Part shown: piece after piece, positions 1 through 13,306 of the stretch
Layout: every line of letters starts with the position of its first letter
Numbering within the stretch: position 1 is the stretch's first letter
NCBI GenBank assembly: GCA_949318235.1
Contig: OX439127.1
Location: forward strand, 39,544,306-39,608,305
Direction of reading: 5' to 3'
DNA: 64,000 nucleotides
DNA from: Ecdyonurus torrentis
Lineage: Eukaryota; Arthropoda; Insecta; Ephemeroptera; Heptageniidae
Notes under the pieces: generated by a model
Seen by the model: the letters and a program-made list of their open reading frames with translations, nothing else
Told to the model about the DNA's origin: nothing
Databases searched by the model: none
Translations under genes and position numbers: made by a program

Positions 1-265
1 TTAAATACAAAATTGCATGCAATATAAATTATGTTAATGAGTGTTGTCTGTCTTTGTATATGTGCATGTGCTTGTATTACATATTTTATTGATAATAATT
101 TCTACATTGTTTGTTTTTGAGGCAGTAACCAAACCTTATTCATTTTAATTGTGTTATGTCAGTAGGATGGAAGAATTGTATAAAATTTTTTGAACCTTTA
201 ATTTTTTTTATTGCCATATTTTTAAATACGCGATGTTATTATAGAACGATTAATTGTTGTTACAG

Positions 266-1184
266 TGCAAAAGAGTGCTGCCGCATCGGCTGAAGTACGA
301 GTTGAGTTAGGATCATGCCCTGAAGATAAACAAGAGGCTGCTTTGGCTTTGCTTGAAACTGTTCGTTCTGTTCTGGCTACATCAATGCGTACTGACGTTC
401 TCACCCTAGAATCTAACTTCTACCAACTTGGAGGAAACTCCCTCAACTCTGTGTTCACAGTGACTAAACTAAGAGATCAAGGATACAATATTGGTAACTA
501 TGACATTAGTTGATGTTAATTCATAGGCATGTCGTAGAATGAATGACCTTAAATTTTTTTTTTCCTGCAAGATATATTTTTTTATCTGCAACTACGTAAA
601 TAGATAACAAATAAAAATTCTTTGTCCCGAAATTGGGACTCTGCAGATGTAATTCTTATACAAAAGGAAATTAAAGTGCAAGCCCATACTAACAGGTTCT
701 CCTCGATCATTTTTAGGCAAATAATGTGGCTTTATTATATTTGTCAGTTACTTATAAAATAAGAAATTGAATTAATTACGCAACATTTTTTAACAGCTTT
801 TTTATTACTATTTTCATGTTGGAAACATGAAAAAGATTTTTTCGCGTTGAAGAAATACTTTAAAATGCTAAAAATAGTCACTGTCATATAAATAGTATAA
901 AATAGTCTGCTTCAACATACTTTGAAACGTTGTAATTTTTTGTGATCGGTGTCATAAAAAGGTATAACTAGTTGGCAATTGTGGTTATTGGCAAAATTGG
1001 CAATTAATCGAAAGCCTCCTTTGCGCTCTCTAGTAATATATTACTATACAAAATTTCTTTCTGCGTTATTTTATGCTAACAGTCATTTTAATATCAAAAC
1101 TAATTAATCATTATTATTAGCGATATTATATTTTTTAAAGAAGATAATTCTTAATTTTAACAAAACATCTATTTTAGAGAGAGA

Positions 1185-1216
<32 letters not shown>

Positions 1217-3672
1217 AAAGGAATTTATCGTAAATTATAGACAATCTTCTTTCTTTTTTTTTTTTTAATTTTTGAATAGAAAAATAAACAAATTTTCATG
1301 TTTCAGGCATCAGTGAGTTTATTTCTTCTTCCACTTTGGGACAAATCTTGGAACATATGACTCGCCACCAAGATGGAGAAGCTAGTGAAAGTATGGACAC
1401 AACAGTGCGATACTCAGCACATCTACTTGGTCCTGAAACTAAAGATCAAGTGTATAGGTAATTCAAATGTAACATTTAAGGAGTAATAAACAAATTCACT
1501 TTGTAACTTTATAAACTATTCACTATACATATTATTATCGTTTATAGGGTGTGTGCGCATGACGTCATTCTGAGTGCTTTTCGATGCTCATCTTGAGTAA
1601 TGAATAACATTGCTCAGTATAGGGCAAACATAGTTTTTGGCTATTTTCTTTGGAAATAAAGATAGTTTTTTGCTTATTATTATTTTTCTGGCATACTTGA
1701 GGTACTAATTCAACCTGTTAACAGCATCAATGCTCTCAAAAAAATCGCGAAGTATTTTTAAACCGGCAAAATGTGTCATTTTCCTATACCAGCCAATGTT
1801 ATTTAGTACTCACTTATGACGTCGACTTTAACATGAATGAAACCACCCTATATAGTAACTTTTTTTATTTTTTATAATATACATATTTATAGTGATAGAA
1901 ATTATTCCATAAAGGATTCAAATTGTTCATTTTCTATCGGTCTCTTATTTCTTGAGAAATTTTAGATAAAGAATAAATTTGTATTAATTATAATTTGAAA
2001 AATGTTGCACGTTTTTGCATAACATATATCCCCCATCCCCCCAAAAAAAATCAATTTTGTTTCTTTCCAATAATATCCGTAAGTCACATTCCATCCCTTA
2101 TTTACAACTTTTAATGACTTTTATTAAAAATGTTGCCTGCATATTGTTATATATGATCATATTTGTTCCAGAATGATTGTGGAAAGTTTCTACGAGAAAG
2201 CAGATTTGGAACGGTGGCTCCAGCCTGCGCTCTCGCGACACGATTACCTTGAACTATTGGATGCTATCTGGCCAGCCCTCATTGACAAGAACCTCAGGTA
2301 TGATGATTTAGTGATTGATGTGCATGTTTATACAATTAAACGTTTAAATCATACAAACTTTCTAAAATGTCATATATTTTAATTGTGAAATGTGGTAAAA
2401 TTTGAATTATCATTTAAAGGCAAGTGTCCAAGTTCAATTAATCATTGCACTGTCTTTTTGAATCATAATATATACAGACAGCGAAGGTTCATGCACAGAC
2501 AAACAGCCCTAGGATTTCAGATTTCGTAATGAAATATCGCTAGAACTTACCTCCTAAATAAAAATTAGAAATTACAATGATAATAAAATATTACATGTCC
2601 AGTACTATAATTTTCTTTTTGCTCTCGACTACAAAATCTCCAGTAATAATAAAATGAAAGGAGGAAGTATTAACTCAAAGCCGAGACAACAATTAATATA
2701 ATAGTGTAAAGAATTAAGAAATGAGTTTTTTATTAATTCGGGCAGTTGATATAGTAACAAGAAGTTACAACAATTAAGCGTAGAGCTTTGTCAAAAATAT
2801 ATTTTTACAAATTTATTTTATGTATATGATACAATAATCATAATATATACAATAATTTAATATAGCTCAAGTAGCCGGAAGAGGTTCCCTCAAACAAATA
2901 CAAATGTAGCAAAAACTTATAAGTATATAATATTTGATGAAACAAGAATTAAATTAATTTATTGAATTCTGGTAACTGCATAAATCGTATACTAAACGAA
3001 AAGAAAAAGTTATACAAAGTTTATGCTGCGCATTTATGTCATTCTGGCATATATTTTTGCAACATTTGGAACAGCATTAATAATTATGCTTCACAACATA
3101 ATATTTATGTTATAAGATATCTATAGTTACTATCACTTAATATACACGATACCAAGGCTCTATAATGTAGTAGAGAATTAATCATGCATGTTGTAAAAAA
3201 CAAATGTTGCGGAAAATGGGCTATAGCATAATTATTACGTATTCATTTTTATCCCTATAAATAAATTTAATAAACAAATAAAAGCTTATTATAATGTATA
3301 TTAACTTTTTATTATTATTATTATTTTTAATAGTTTGATCATGTTCTACATTATGTTGCATAATATACGACTTTCACCAGATTTACTTTCGAGAGGGGCT
3401 TGTTTAGAATGCCTACAGCAATCCAGCGTTTTATATATTACTTTTATGGTGCTACACTTGACTGCCAATGTCAAGGTACAAGGTTTCGTGGTCACTAGCA
3501 CCTGCCCGTAATTGGCAGCTTTAAGACACAAATGCAATTTATTGAGGAAATTATTTTAATTTGTGTATTTATATTGTATCGCATCTACTGTCCAATTTGT
3601 TTATTACTAATATTATTTTATATTCTTTTAAATTAAAAAGTTTAACTCTTTAAAAGTCAACATATGCATTGC

Positions 3673-3717
<45 letters not shown>

Positions 3718-5165
3718 ATGTAATTAGAGAAAAATAATTATTTCACAGTAACAAGCACACATAAGAAGAAAAATAAATTATATGCAATAATGAGATCTAT
3801 AATGTTGTGTGATGTGATCAAGCATACTAAATAATCGCAGTTACCATTTTAATTGATCTTAATAAAAAATGCACTGCTTAAATCTTTGTTTTATTTTTTT
3901 TATCTGTTAACTTGTAAACATAACTTATGCTAATGACCTCTCCACACGGAGCAATATTTACAATTTTACAGATTGTGGTAAATTTTCTTACATGGAAATA
4001 GATACTTTTAAATGTGAAGATTTAATTCAGCCAAATTTATTGCACATTGAAAATATTGCCCCGAGTGATCAAATGCCGTCAAGTTGTATTATTATTATTA
4101 TTTATTTTTTCTTAATAAAATATTTTTTATTAAAATTTGTAACATTTTGAATGTTGTATTTAGTTTCACTGTGCGTACGAATGAGGGTCGTGATGTTGGT
4201 GTGGCTCTCAACTTTGACGCTTATGACGAACCGGACGTGCAGATTCACAGCCAACTTGCCATCGTCTTCGAGTTTCTCGAATATTTAGAAGGACCTGTTC
4301 GGTAAATGTTAACACAATAGTGCATTCTTTAATATTTCATAACAAATTTAGTTAATTCATTTTTTTTCCAATGGTCATACTTATGTCACTTTTGATTCCA
4401 CAAATCCAAAAATTTGTTTATTAAAAATTCAAAATAAAAAATTAGTTTGCTTCAATTTCATATAGACTTTGCAATAAGTATTTCTATTTTAAGTCAGGAT
4501 CTTTAATTTTTATTATTACTGGAAGAAGAAATACTAATATTAAAACAATACGTGATTTTTAAGTATTATTCTTTCTATTAAACTTTACAGAATGACTCAT
4601 TTACCCCAAGGGAAAGGGAAGATTCTGCACAGTTTCATGATGGGTACGGAGCCAGCTTTAAGCAGCGCAGATAACGTGGATGTAATTCGCTTCATGGAAG
4701 AAGAAGTACTTCGTTTGGCTAGGAGTCGTGGCTTTGAAGGGGTCTTCACCACAAACACCAGTCCTCTTACTCAGGTCTGCTAATTATAATATCAGAAATA
4801 TTGTTAGTGTAGTTTTCTCCTCCCCCCCCCCTCAATCAATTTCTTAATTAATTTATTAGTATCAGAACCAGAAATAAAATACTTATTTTATATCTACGCA
4901 GCGCAGTATAAAAGAAAATTCTTATCCATTGGCAAATATCAGTCCCCCTCCCTTTTTTCCCGTGTCCACGACGTAACCAAAACATTTTCTGTTTGACCTT
5001 GTCCGCGAGAGAAAAGATTATTATTATAATTATTAATATTGTTTGCTTTAGGGTAATAATTTTAACTAAAATATTTAATTCTAGTATTGTTCGTGTAATT
5101 AAGAAAAATTGGAAAATAATTATCGCTTGAGATTAAATGCTCTTTCAAACACACACACACACATA

Positions 5166-5256
<91 letters not shown>

Positions 5257-6079
5257 GTGACTTACACTTTTCAGGACCTTGAATAGAGAATTGAAACAAA
5301 ATAATATAATAACACAATTAAAAAAAGTAATAATAAAAAAATAAAAAAGAGGAGAAAAATGAATAGACACGAATAAATAATTATTTTCAAAAATATGTTG
5401 TGGAATGCAAATATAGAATTATACAACTATAAGATCTAAGATCGAATGACAAATTTAATGTATTATGTCTTTTATAAGTAAATTAAAAAAAAAACTGTTA
5501 CTAGTAATGTAATATAACTTAAAGCTTAGTACTCGATCTTTATGTATATAATGAAGAACGTAAATAAAATATAAACGAGATGGAACATGAAAGCAAAATC
5601 AAGGCCAATTTTTACGCCCCCCTCCCCCTTTCTCACTCTCCATCACCTTTTTTTCTTACAGATTTATTTGCATAAGCATGGCGGAGATGGCTCAGAAATC
5701 CTATTTTCTTAATTATCCTTCAAACTATAATTAACTTGCAAAAGTATTAGCATTTTTCCTATGGTAAGAGCTGATATTAAATAATAATAAGTTTTAATTA
5801 TACACATATTATCGAGATATTGGTAGATTATCCATGCTTAATAAATTCGATTCTCTATAGCTTTTGCAAGACAATGTTTTTGGCTTATCTTACCACAATA
5901 TGTATAACTCAAATCATAATAATTTGATTTTCTTGTTACAGCAACTTGGTTCTGACATATATGACTACAAAGTTCTGCTGGATTATCAAGTTAACGAATA
6001 TGTCAATTCTAACGGAGAACGACCGTTTGCTTCTGCACCCGCTTGGCAAAGGGCTGTATCCTGCTGGAGAGCTGTTTAA
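266..6079 (+). CDS. ebony: Ebony-like beta-alanyl amine synthase, C-terminal exons (5' part outside window)
   Basis: Six exons join in one frame: 266-493, 1307-1457, 2172-2297, 4164-4301, 4591-4774, 5942-6079 (321 codons plus TAA). All introns are GT-AG; the last donor (GTCTGC) is weak. The first exon holds a peptidyl-carrier domain with the phosphopantetheine motif LGGNSLNSV, whose Ser codon is at 439-441. The following exons match the GNAT-like C-terminal domain of ebony, with motifs such as GVALNFDAYDEP, VFEFLEYLEGP, LHSFMMGTEP, FTTNTSPLTQQLG and DYQVNEYV. In the known family the adenylation domain loads beta-alanine on the carrier and the C-terminal domain transfers it to dopamine or histamine in the cytosol. 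The adenylation domain should lie left of position 1. No canonical AATAAA lies close after the stop; one occurs near 6800, so a foldback element at 6170-6628 may be in the 3' UTR. Seen: the exons and motifs. Inferred: substrate. Confidence 0.85.
1175..1216. repeat. (GA)n microsatellite in ebony-like intron
   Basis: Interrupted GA dinucleotide run just upstream of the second visible ebony-like exon. A purer (GA)n run lies at 3675-3714 in the third visible intron. Confidence 0.9.
1543..1854. mobile_element. Short inverted-repeat element, family J (MITE-like)
   Basis: The ends read TATAGGGTG and CACCCTATA in opposite orientation, and a TGACGTCA-type site follows each end (about 1560 and 1817). 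It lies in an ebony-like intron and has no coding capacity. Single copy in the window, so the assignment rests on end symmetry only. Confidence 0.45.
3675..3714. repeat. (GA)n microsatellite
   Basis: Uninterrupted GA dinucleotide run in the long third visible intron (2298-4163) of the ebony-like gene. The rest of that intron shows nothing recognisable. Confidence 0.95.
5172..5254. repeat. (TA)n microsatellite
   Basis: About 80 bp of pure TA dinucleotides in the last ebony-like intron, preceded by a short (CA)n run at 5150-5162. It creates meaningless Ile/Tyr reading frames on both strands. Confidence 0.95.
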
Positions 6080-6169
6080 TAACAGAAAAACACCATCTTT
6101 TTATTATATTAAAGAAGAAATATTATAATATATAAAATCCCATAATATCTATAAATATAAAAACACTAT

Positions 6170-6628
6170 AGCTTGTTCTGTAAAGTAAAGTGAATCTCAA
6201 CAACAGTGATTGGCTGACCAACAAAATACGACACATTCATTGGTTGATCTTGTTTTTTGAGCTAACAAAATTGACAAAAATTGAGTCACATGAAGAGCAT
6301 AGAACTTTTTTGTGTGGAGTTTCTTTCATTCTTATCAAGTTCAAAGTTCTAAACGAAGAAATAACAATGATCGACCATATGTATAAACGTAGTAAACAGG
6401 TAACGAAGTCATAATCAGCTGTTATAACAAAGGAACATATCGACACAAAAGTTGCGCCGGAAGTCTGACTTTGCAGAACGAGCTCAAAAAGTTCCATGCT
6501 CTTCATGTGACTCAATTTTTGTCAATTTTGTTAGCTCAAAAAATAAGATCAACCAATTAATGTGTCGTATTTTGTTGGTCAGCCAATCACTGTTGTTGAG
6601 ATTCACTTTACTTTACAGAACAAGCTGT
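6170..6628. mobile_element. Foldback element, family D, behind the ebony-like stop codon
   Basis: Two arms of about 136 bp (6170-6306 and 6490-6626) are inverted copies with only about three mismatches, separated by about 180 bp. The outer end reads AGCTTGTTCTGTAAAG. It starts 90 bp after the ebony-like stop and could be part of the 3' UTR, where it would form a long RNA hairpin. No ORF of substance. Confidence 0.85.
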
Positions 6629-6944
6629 AAATATATTATAGTACCTTCAGCATTTATTCAGCAGTATAATTCAGCATTTATCATAGGTCATGTTATCGAA
6701 AATACAAGGCTTTTAGTTTTTATATTACGTTATATTAGATAGTATAGGTTGTAGACCTAGGAAAATGAAACTAAATCTTAAACCTACCATGTATTAAAAT
6801 AAATTTAATTTACTTATTGTAATTTTATATACTATAACCCTTTAAATTTTACATAGCTATATTTTATATATTTATTTGTTACTTGTATAAATATTATTCC
6901 ATATCCGCGCTAATCATATGCTACAGTACTGGCTATAGTTTATT

Positions 6945-7045
<101 letters not shown>

Positions 7046-7111
7046 TTTAATTATAATAAGAATAACTAATTTTTATGTAGGCTATACGAGACAATAAACC
7101 CGCTTCCCGCT

Positions 7112-8174
7112 TTAAGGGGCCGTGTATGTTGGTAATCCCCATAAACAAAGCACGGGAAATCGTATTTACGCCGTCAAATTGTCAATTTTGTATCTAGAAA
7201 CTTGAAATTAAAGCATTAAATTGTAAATAAAATTCTGCTTTGAGCGGCGTTAACAATTTTTTTTAAAGATATGCAGGAAAAAAGATATTAATTTTTCAAA
7301 TAAGCAAATGAAAATTAATAGCTGTAGTAAGAATTTTCATAAGTTGGTACTTTGATTTATTTTCAGGTATATCAGGTATAGGTATAGTAAAGTTGCAATA
7401 AAAAGTAAGTGAAAAAAGAGAGATAAAAGGGATTAATGCTACCTGACAACACGACCCAATTAACTACGCGTCAATGATTTTGATAACCCGAGAAGTAATT
7501 TTCACAGTAAATCAAATTTATTTTAGATGTTAGTTTTATTAAAAATCATACATATTTCTTTTTTGATCGAAGTTCTAGTGATATTTTTAACTACCGTGAT
7601 TTAAAAATAATGAGTAGTATGTAATATTTTTTATTTGAATATATTACTTTAATATGAAGCTATAACTTCGATCAAAAAAGAAATATGCATGATTTTTAAT
7701 AAAACTAACATTTAAAATAAATTTGATTCACTGTGACTGTTACTTCGCAAGTTATCAAAATCATTGACGCATAAAATAATTGGGTCCCGTGTTGTCAGGT
7801 AGCAGGTAATCTCTTCTATTGAAAAACTGCTCTTTGTTCACTTACTTTTTACTGCACTTTTTGACTTACAAAGGTGCAGCAGTGCTATTGTATTATATAC
7901 AGTACGCAGACTTATTGACGACAGTAAATGTTACCACTAAAATAAATATGCAACTTTACTAAAAAATTATCAAAGTTTGAAATTAATTATAAAAAAATCT
8001 ATTGATAATATAAAAATTTTATCAACAGGCCTCAAAGCGAAATTTTATGCTGATTACAGCATAATAAATTTCAGTCATAATTACATCATATTCAGAGGGA
8101 GAGAACGTAAATACTAAAAGTCTCTTTTGCATGCTAATCTTACGGAGACTGTTTCAACATACACGGTCCCTTAA
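7112..8174. mobile_element. TTAA-flanked non-autonomous element, family E (piggyBac-like)
   Basis: TTAA at 7112-7115 and 8171-8174 flanks a 1055-bp element whose ends are GGGGCCGTGTATGTTG and the reverse complement of GGGACCGTGTATGTTG. Inside is a second inverted repeat, about 130 bp per arm, between 7439 and 7803, starting CTACCTGACAACACG. No transposase frame is visible. TTAA duplication is the hallmark of piggyBac-type insertion; the family assignment is inference. Confidence 0.8.
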
Positions 8175-8197
8175 TGGTACATTGTAGTATGAAACGT

Positions 8198-8220
8198 GTG
8201 TGTGTGTGTGTGTGTGAGTG

Positions 8221-8294
<74 letters not shown>
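8198..8294. repeat. (TG)n followed by (TA)n microsatellite
   Basis: TG dinucleotides at 8198-8216 are followed by TA dinucleotides at 8222-8294, immediately right of the family E element. Confidence 0.95.
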
Positions 8295-8297
<3 letters not shown>

Positions 8298-9121
8298 TAC
8301 CGCAATAAAATTTTTAACCTATTATTTTAAGCATAACTTAATAAGGATTATATAGCTATCATATCTTACCTATATATACCACAAAATTAAACGTTTGATA
8401 TGATTATATTAAATATTAGAAGATATTACATAATGTTATTATATGTAGGGTAGCATATAATTATAAATACGATATAATATATTATACACACGATTATATA
8501 TAAAATAAACGTAGCTATTTTTTTTTCTATTACTAAATTATAATAATTATGTAAGGTACTATAATGTTATAAATTTATTTTTCAGAGCTTTAAGAAAAAA
8601 AAATAGAGGTGATTTCTCTCCTTTTAAGAATTGTTTCATATTAATTACGTAAAAGTAATATTATGTTTTGTATCAATATACTGTAACTTCAACATTTATC
8701 ATTGTTATATATTTTAATGCAAAATGTACACATTCTTAATAAAGGCTCTATAATATCACTAAAAATAAATATAGGTTAGCTTTAATTTTTCCAGCGATGA
8801 AAGTTTTATAATATTGAATTTTCTTTTGCAGTAACGCAAAAATAATAATAATAGTAATGGGGAAAAAAAAAAAAAAAAAAAAAACTAAGTTAATGATTTT
8901 GTAAATTTTGATGTATAGAAATAAAAATGTAAATTACAAGTATAGTTCTATATTATTATTTTGTAAATGTTTGATGTCTAACCAACATTTGTCATGCTAA
9001 TAAAATGTTTATAAACAAATTCAATCACGTGTTTTTAATTTTAATTTTTCTGTCGTTTTCCTTTTGGGTGGTTATGTAATTTTCTGTTGCATTTTTTCAA
9101 ATTTGTCTGCTTTTTCTACAC

Positions 9122-9171
<50 letters not shown>

Positions 9172-9403
9172 TCAAACACAAACACACAATGGTGGTATTA
9201 GCCATTGTAATAAATTATAGGCACACATAAAAACGATTACGAATAAACAGTAAATGATATTCACACTACGATATGCAATTTGACGGGCAAAATTAGATTA
9301 TAGACATGTAATGAAAAAATATATTACTAATAAAAGATAAAAGAGTTTGAAAATTTAAAAGTATCTACAAACTATTGAAATGCACAATATTTATATATGT
9401 TAG
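8295..9403. other. Gene-free AT-rich intergenic stretch
   Basis: No supported gene. It contains a poly(A) run near 8862-8884 and a (CA)n run at about 9121-9170. Confidence 0.7.
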
Positions 9404-9655
9404 CTTCCAGAAGCGAATTCGCTCCGGAAGCGGAAAATATGCTCCGAACGCGTTGGGACCACGTATGAGGCTTCGTAATGCGAAATTCGTGTTGGGAGCA
9501 TGGTAAATTTAATCCCAACGCGTTGAGATCAAGTTGAAAATTTTCAACGTGTAGGGATCAAATTTGAAATCTTATGACGCGTTAGGAGCATACAAAATTG
9601 TTCTCAATGCGTTGGGACAAAAATTGAAATTTCACAGCGCGTTTCGGTACAATAA
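9404..9655. repeat. Degenerate tandem repeat with GCGTTGGGA core, family F
   Basis: Five to seven imperfect units of about 30-45 bp share a core like ACGCGTTGGGACCA followed by TTGAAATTT. It is richer in CpG than its surroundings. Function unknown; it looks like a minisatellite. Confidence 0.7.
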
Positions 9656-10702
9656 TATAATTATGTGTATAAAATATCATCAAATAAATAATAATAATAA
9701 ACAAATGATAATTAGATCAATATAAAATGTCTTTATTTTTATAGCAAACTAAAAAACAACAACTTAATTTATTTAATAAAATAATCAAAAGTTGAATATT
9801 AACCATTTTTCTCAACTCAAATATTTGTCAAGGTATCTTCTGTCGAAAGAAAGAAGACGAAAGAAGAGAAGTAGAGAGAGAGAACACGCCTTATTTTAAA
9901 CTGATTTTAAATAAAGAAAAAGTAAGAGTATTTATTTCATGTACTAACAAAATTAATCTATAATTATGACTACTTTCCGTATACATTGGTTCAAAGTTCA
10001 AGTCTAGTCTACCTTATTTTATCCAGTGATAACAATATACCGATATATTTTTTCTCATACACGTTCAGTTGAATGTTTGTTTCTGTGCGGAAAACATTTA
10101 TATAATTTCACCATATTTGTTGGAATCAGAATATGTTAAGAAAATGTTTGAATTTAAATAATTGACGTGTATTGTTGGTGCGCAAATAAGAAGTGAGTGA
10201 ATAACGGTTTTACAAATGGCTCTTAATTTACATATATTTAATCGTAAGTGTTCACTTAAAAATAAAAAAAAGTATCGGTCACATATAATTAATAATCAGA
10301 TAGATCGTTTAGTAACTTAAATTTTTATGTCTCAATATTCCGTCCGTGAGATTTACCGACTGATCTACGCGGCGCATTCGTTTCAATTCTTCACCTTCCT
10401 CAAAACACTAATAGAGTAAGTTGTATTCTTGCATTTCAAGTAAAATGATTATAAATGTATTAGTTAAAGGATGTCTGGCGTCATGAAGGAATGTCTCATT
10501 TTCATTGTAAACTAAAGCATACATATGGATGATCCTCTCTCTCTTCAATTTTGCGCAGCTTCTGAGAATAGCAGATTTTTGTTATTTTCTGATGTAATAT
10601 GTTTATATATTATATAATATAATTATGTATATTGCTATATGGGAAAAATAATATGAAAACTTCCTGCGAATCAAGCCTTTGCATATAGTTACACTCATAA
10701 CG

Positions 10703-10735
<33 letters not shown>

Positions 10736-11310
10736 GTATCCGTTCGAGATTTGTTGTTTCAGTTCAGTATTTTGTAGGATTACCTATCATAGTTATGGTA
10801 TTATAATGAATAATGAATATACATAATTTACATAGGCATATAAGATATTATATTATCATGTTCAAATTACTTTATCATTGCGCTTTATATATCTGCGAAA
10901 CTTTGCAAACTTTCAAACATCCACATTCGCGCCAAAATTAAATCAATTTTTAGCCAACCAACGTTAGCCAATTACATTTCAAGTCACGAATAGTAATGAG
11001 GAATGATTAACGATCTTACCCGAACCTTTCCGTGCGGCTCCGTGCTCGAAAACTATACCGTAATTTTTGCATGTTTAATTCAAGACCAAGTACTTTTATA
11101 TGTTTATATTTCGTTGCATGGTCTCGGTTTAATTGATTTCATTATTGATTTTTGTTTCCTGTGATCCTTTGCAGTAATTCTGTTATATTTTTGTTTAAAG
11201 TATCATTGCATGACAGATGCTATATAAATGAATAAATACTTACATTTACACCATATGTAAAGCTGTATCATATATCATATATATTAAATTATAATATTAT
11301 AATATAATAA
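9656..11310. other. Gene-free intergenic stretch
   Basis: AT-rich sequence with a poly(T) run at about 10708-10732. I see no exon, RNA gene or clear element. Confidence 0.6.
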
Positions 11311-11644
11311 TTAAAGGCGTAGAACACCTCGAACAAAAAACATGTCTAATATCCTAACATATATACCTAAATATCGACGTTGATTTGGCCGGAATCATTG
11401 ATTTCTCATTTATTTTTCATTCAAAAAATGGCAGATACGGGTATATGACGTCACAGTTCACTGGTTCATGTCCGCGAAAACCGGCGAGCTGTATAACGTC
11501 ATATACTCGCATTTACCATTTTGTGAATAGAAAATAAATGAGAAATAAATGACTCCAGACTCTGGCCAATCAACGTCGATTTTTAGGTGTGTTAGGATAT
11601 AGGATATTAGACATTTCTTTGTTCAAGGTGTTCTTCAACTTTAA
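11311..11644. mobile_element. TTAA-flanked foldback element, family G copy 1
   Basis: TTAA at 11311-11314 and 11641-11644. Arms of about 130 bp start AGGCGTAGAACACC. Each arm carries an ACGTCA-type site near the centre. A second copy lies at 48076-48382, in a Ki-67-like intron, also between TTAA sites. Confidence 0.85.
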
Positions 11645-12570
11645 CATAATAAATACTGTAAAATTGGGTTGCCATGCCCTAACAACGCCTTACTAAAAGT
11701 TATTAGTTTTTACTAATATAACTTTTATAAAATAACTTTTATAATTTCTGTAGATGATAATAATTCTATCAAGCCTATTACGCTGTAGGCCATATTATAA
11801 GTAGATAGAAAAGCGTTGCATTTTATTATTCTTTCTTACTTACATATAAAATACAACATACAAAATAGCGTACTTCATTTAGTATAAGAATTAGTGAGAT
11901 GAGAGATGACTACTGGATAACTGACTGGTTGATAGGAGATGACATGATAAAAATAATACTGTCAGCATTCAAGGTTTTTTGTTTTTTTAATCATTTAAAA
12001 CAATTATCATTCAATGGTTCAATTAAATTTATTTTTTTACCTGTATCCCATATGTTATATAAAAATTGAAATGAAACAAAAATAAATAATATGTATAATA
12101 GAAATCAAAATATAGTTTGTACATCTTATAATACAATGGAGAATGTTTTCTTCTTCTTCTTCTTCTTTTTTTATATATAATTATTTATTTATATATATAT
12201 TATATATATTTTTACTTTTTAAATAAGATTGTAAAATATATTCAAATTCATACAAACTTCAAATAATGCTCGATAAAATAGAAATAATACAGAAAAGGCA
12301 TATTTGTTCACTTCTTTAACCCTATATTTTTCATTTGTACACAATGGAGATAATGATAAAAATTTATTGCCTAGTGAATAATTAAATACGAAATCTGTAG
12401 ACCAGTAAGTACTTCATATTATGATCCTTTTATACATGTCAAGTAATTGTTATAAAGTAGAAGAGTACTGTGACATTTTTGCCCACTCAAATATATATAA
12501 AAAATATTGAATTTAATTCAGCACGTATCTATCTATCTTAACATCAAAAAGATTTATTTTAATAAGTGTT

Positions 12571-12606
<36 letters not shown>

Positions 12607-12727
12607 CACTATACTTCCATTCTCCTTACAATCAAGATGCACTGAATGCACTTGTTGAAGGTTATTTATGGAATTGTCAATTTCCTCAGAATGCTATAGC
12701 ATTCGAGTACGTGGGAGATAGGAGGTA
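11645..12727. other. Gene-free AT-rich intergenic stretch
   Basis: Contains a poly(T) run at about 12571-12604 and short CTT repeats near 12150. No supported gene. Confidence 0.6.
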
Positions 12728-13003
12728 GGATGAAGGGTTGAAGGGAAGGTTTGGCGGCTGTGGCCTAATGGGAACTGTCTCGGTATTTACCTACCCGTCC
12801 AAGGGAACCATAAAAACCTTGGAGAAGACAGCCGATACTGGTCAGTTACCTGAACAGTATCTCCCGAATGCTCCAAAGCGCGTGCAGTTAGTGTAAATGC
12901 CACCACTTCTCAGGATAAGCCACGCCCTCCCCAGGTGGGAAGCGAACCGTGGATCTCCCGAGCAGTAGGCAGCAACGCTAACCACTACACCTTGGGCTAC
13001 TTA
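12728..13003 (-). mobile_element. tRNA-derived SINE
   Basis: Read on the minus strand from about 13003, the head looks like a tRNA. A box A-like TAGTGGTTAGCG lies near 12975-12985 and a box B-like GGTTCGCTTCC near 12940-12952, separated by a typical distance. The remaining body down to about 12728 is GC-richer than its surroundings and unrelated to other repeats here. SINEs of this kind are transcribed by RNA polymerase III and mobilised by LINE proteins. The exact 3' end and target duplication are not clear. Confidence 0.75.
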
Positions 13004-13102
13004 CAACTTCACAAACAAACAAACAAATGAATGGCTATACTTAATGTTACAGGTTTGTTTAGCAGTGTGAGAAATTTAAAACAAAATCACGCTATGTATG
13101 TA

Positions 13103-13300
13103 TATCGATGCTTACCCGTCGAAGTGAACGTACTACACTTTACAAATTTGGGGAAAAATGAACATTCTACACTTTACAAATTCCAAGTTCCCCCATCTAG
13201 TTCTCATGTTAAAACGCGTAGAAGCGCCAAATGTAGATCGTTCATTTCGAGTGAAATTTGTAAAGTGTAGTACGTTCACTTTGACGGGTAAACATCGATA
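13103..13300. mobile_element. Inverted-repeat element, family B copy 1
   Basis: Ends read TATCGATGCTTACCCGTCG and its inverted partner ending CGATA, with inner inverted blocks containing ACTTTACAAATTT. About 198 bp. Related copies lie at 28735-28940, 56429-56622 and 60038-60256. Flanking TA suggests a Tc1/mariner-type target. Confidence 0.85.
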
Positions 13301-13306
13301 TATGTA

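Noticed and set aside
3346..3537. Small minus-strand frame inside an ebony-like intron
   Set aside because: No homology recognised, no splice signals in a consistent frame, and length expected by chance.
5120..5370. Ile/Tyr-rich open frames on both strands (similar ones near 30427-30910, 42848, 56298, 62767-63105)
   Set aside because: They are translations of (TA)n microsatellites and have no coding signal.
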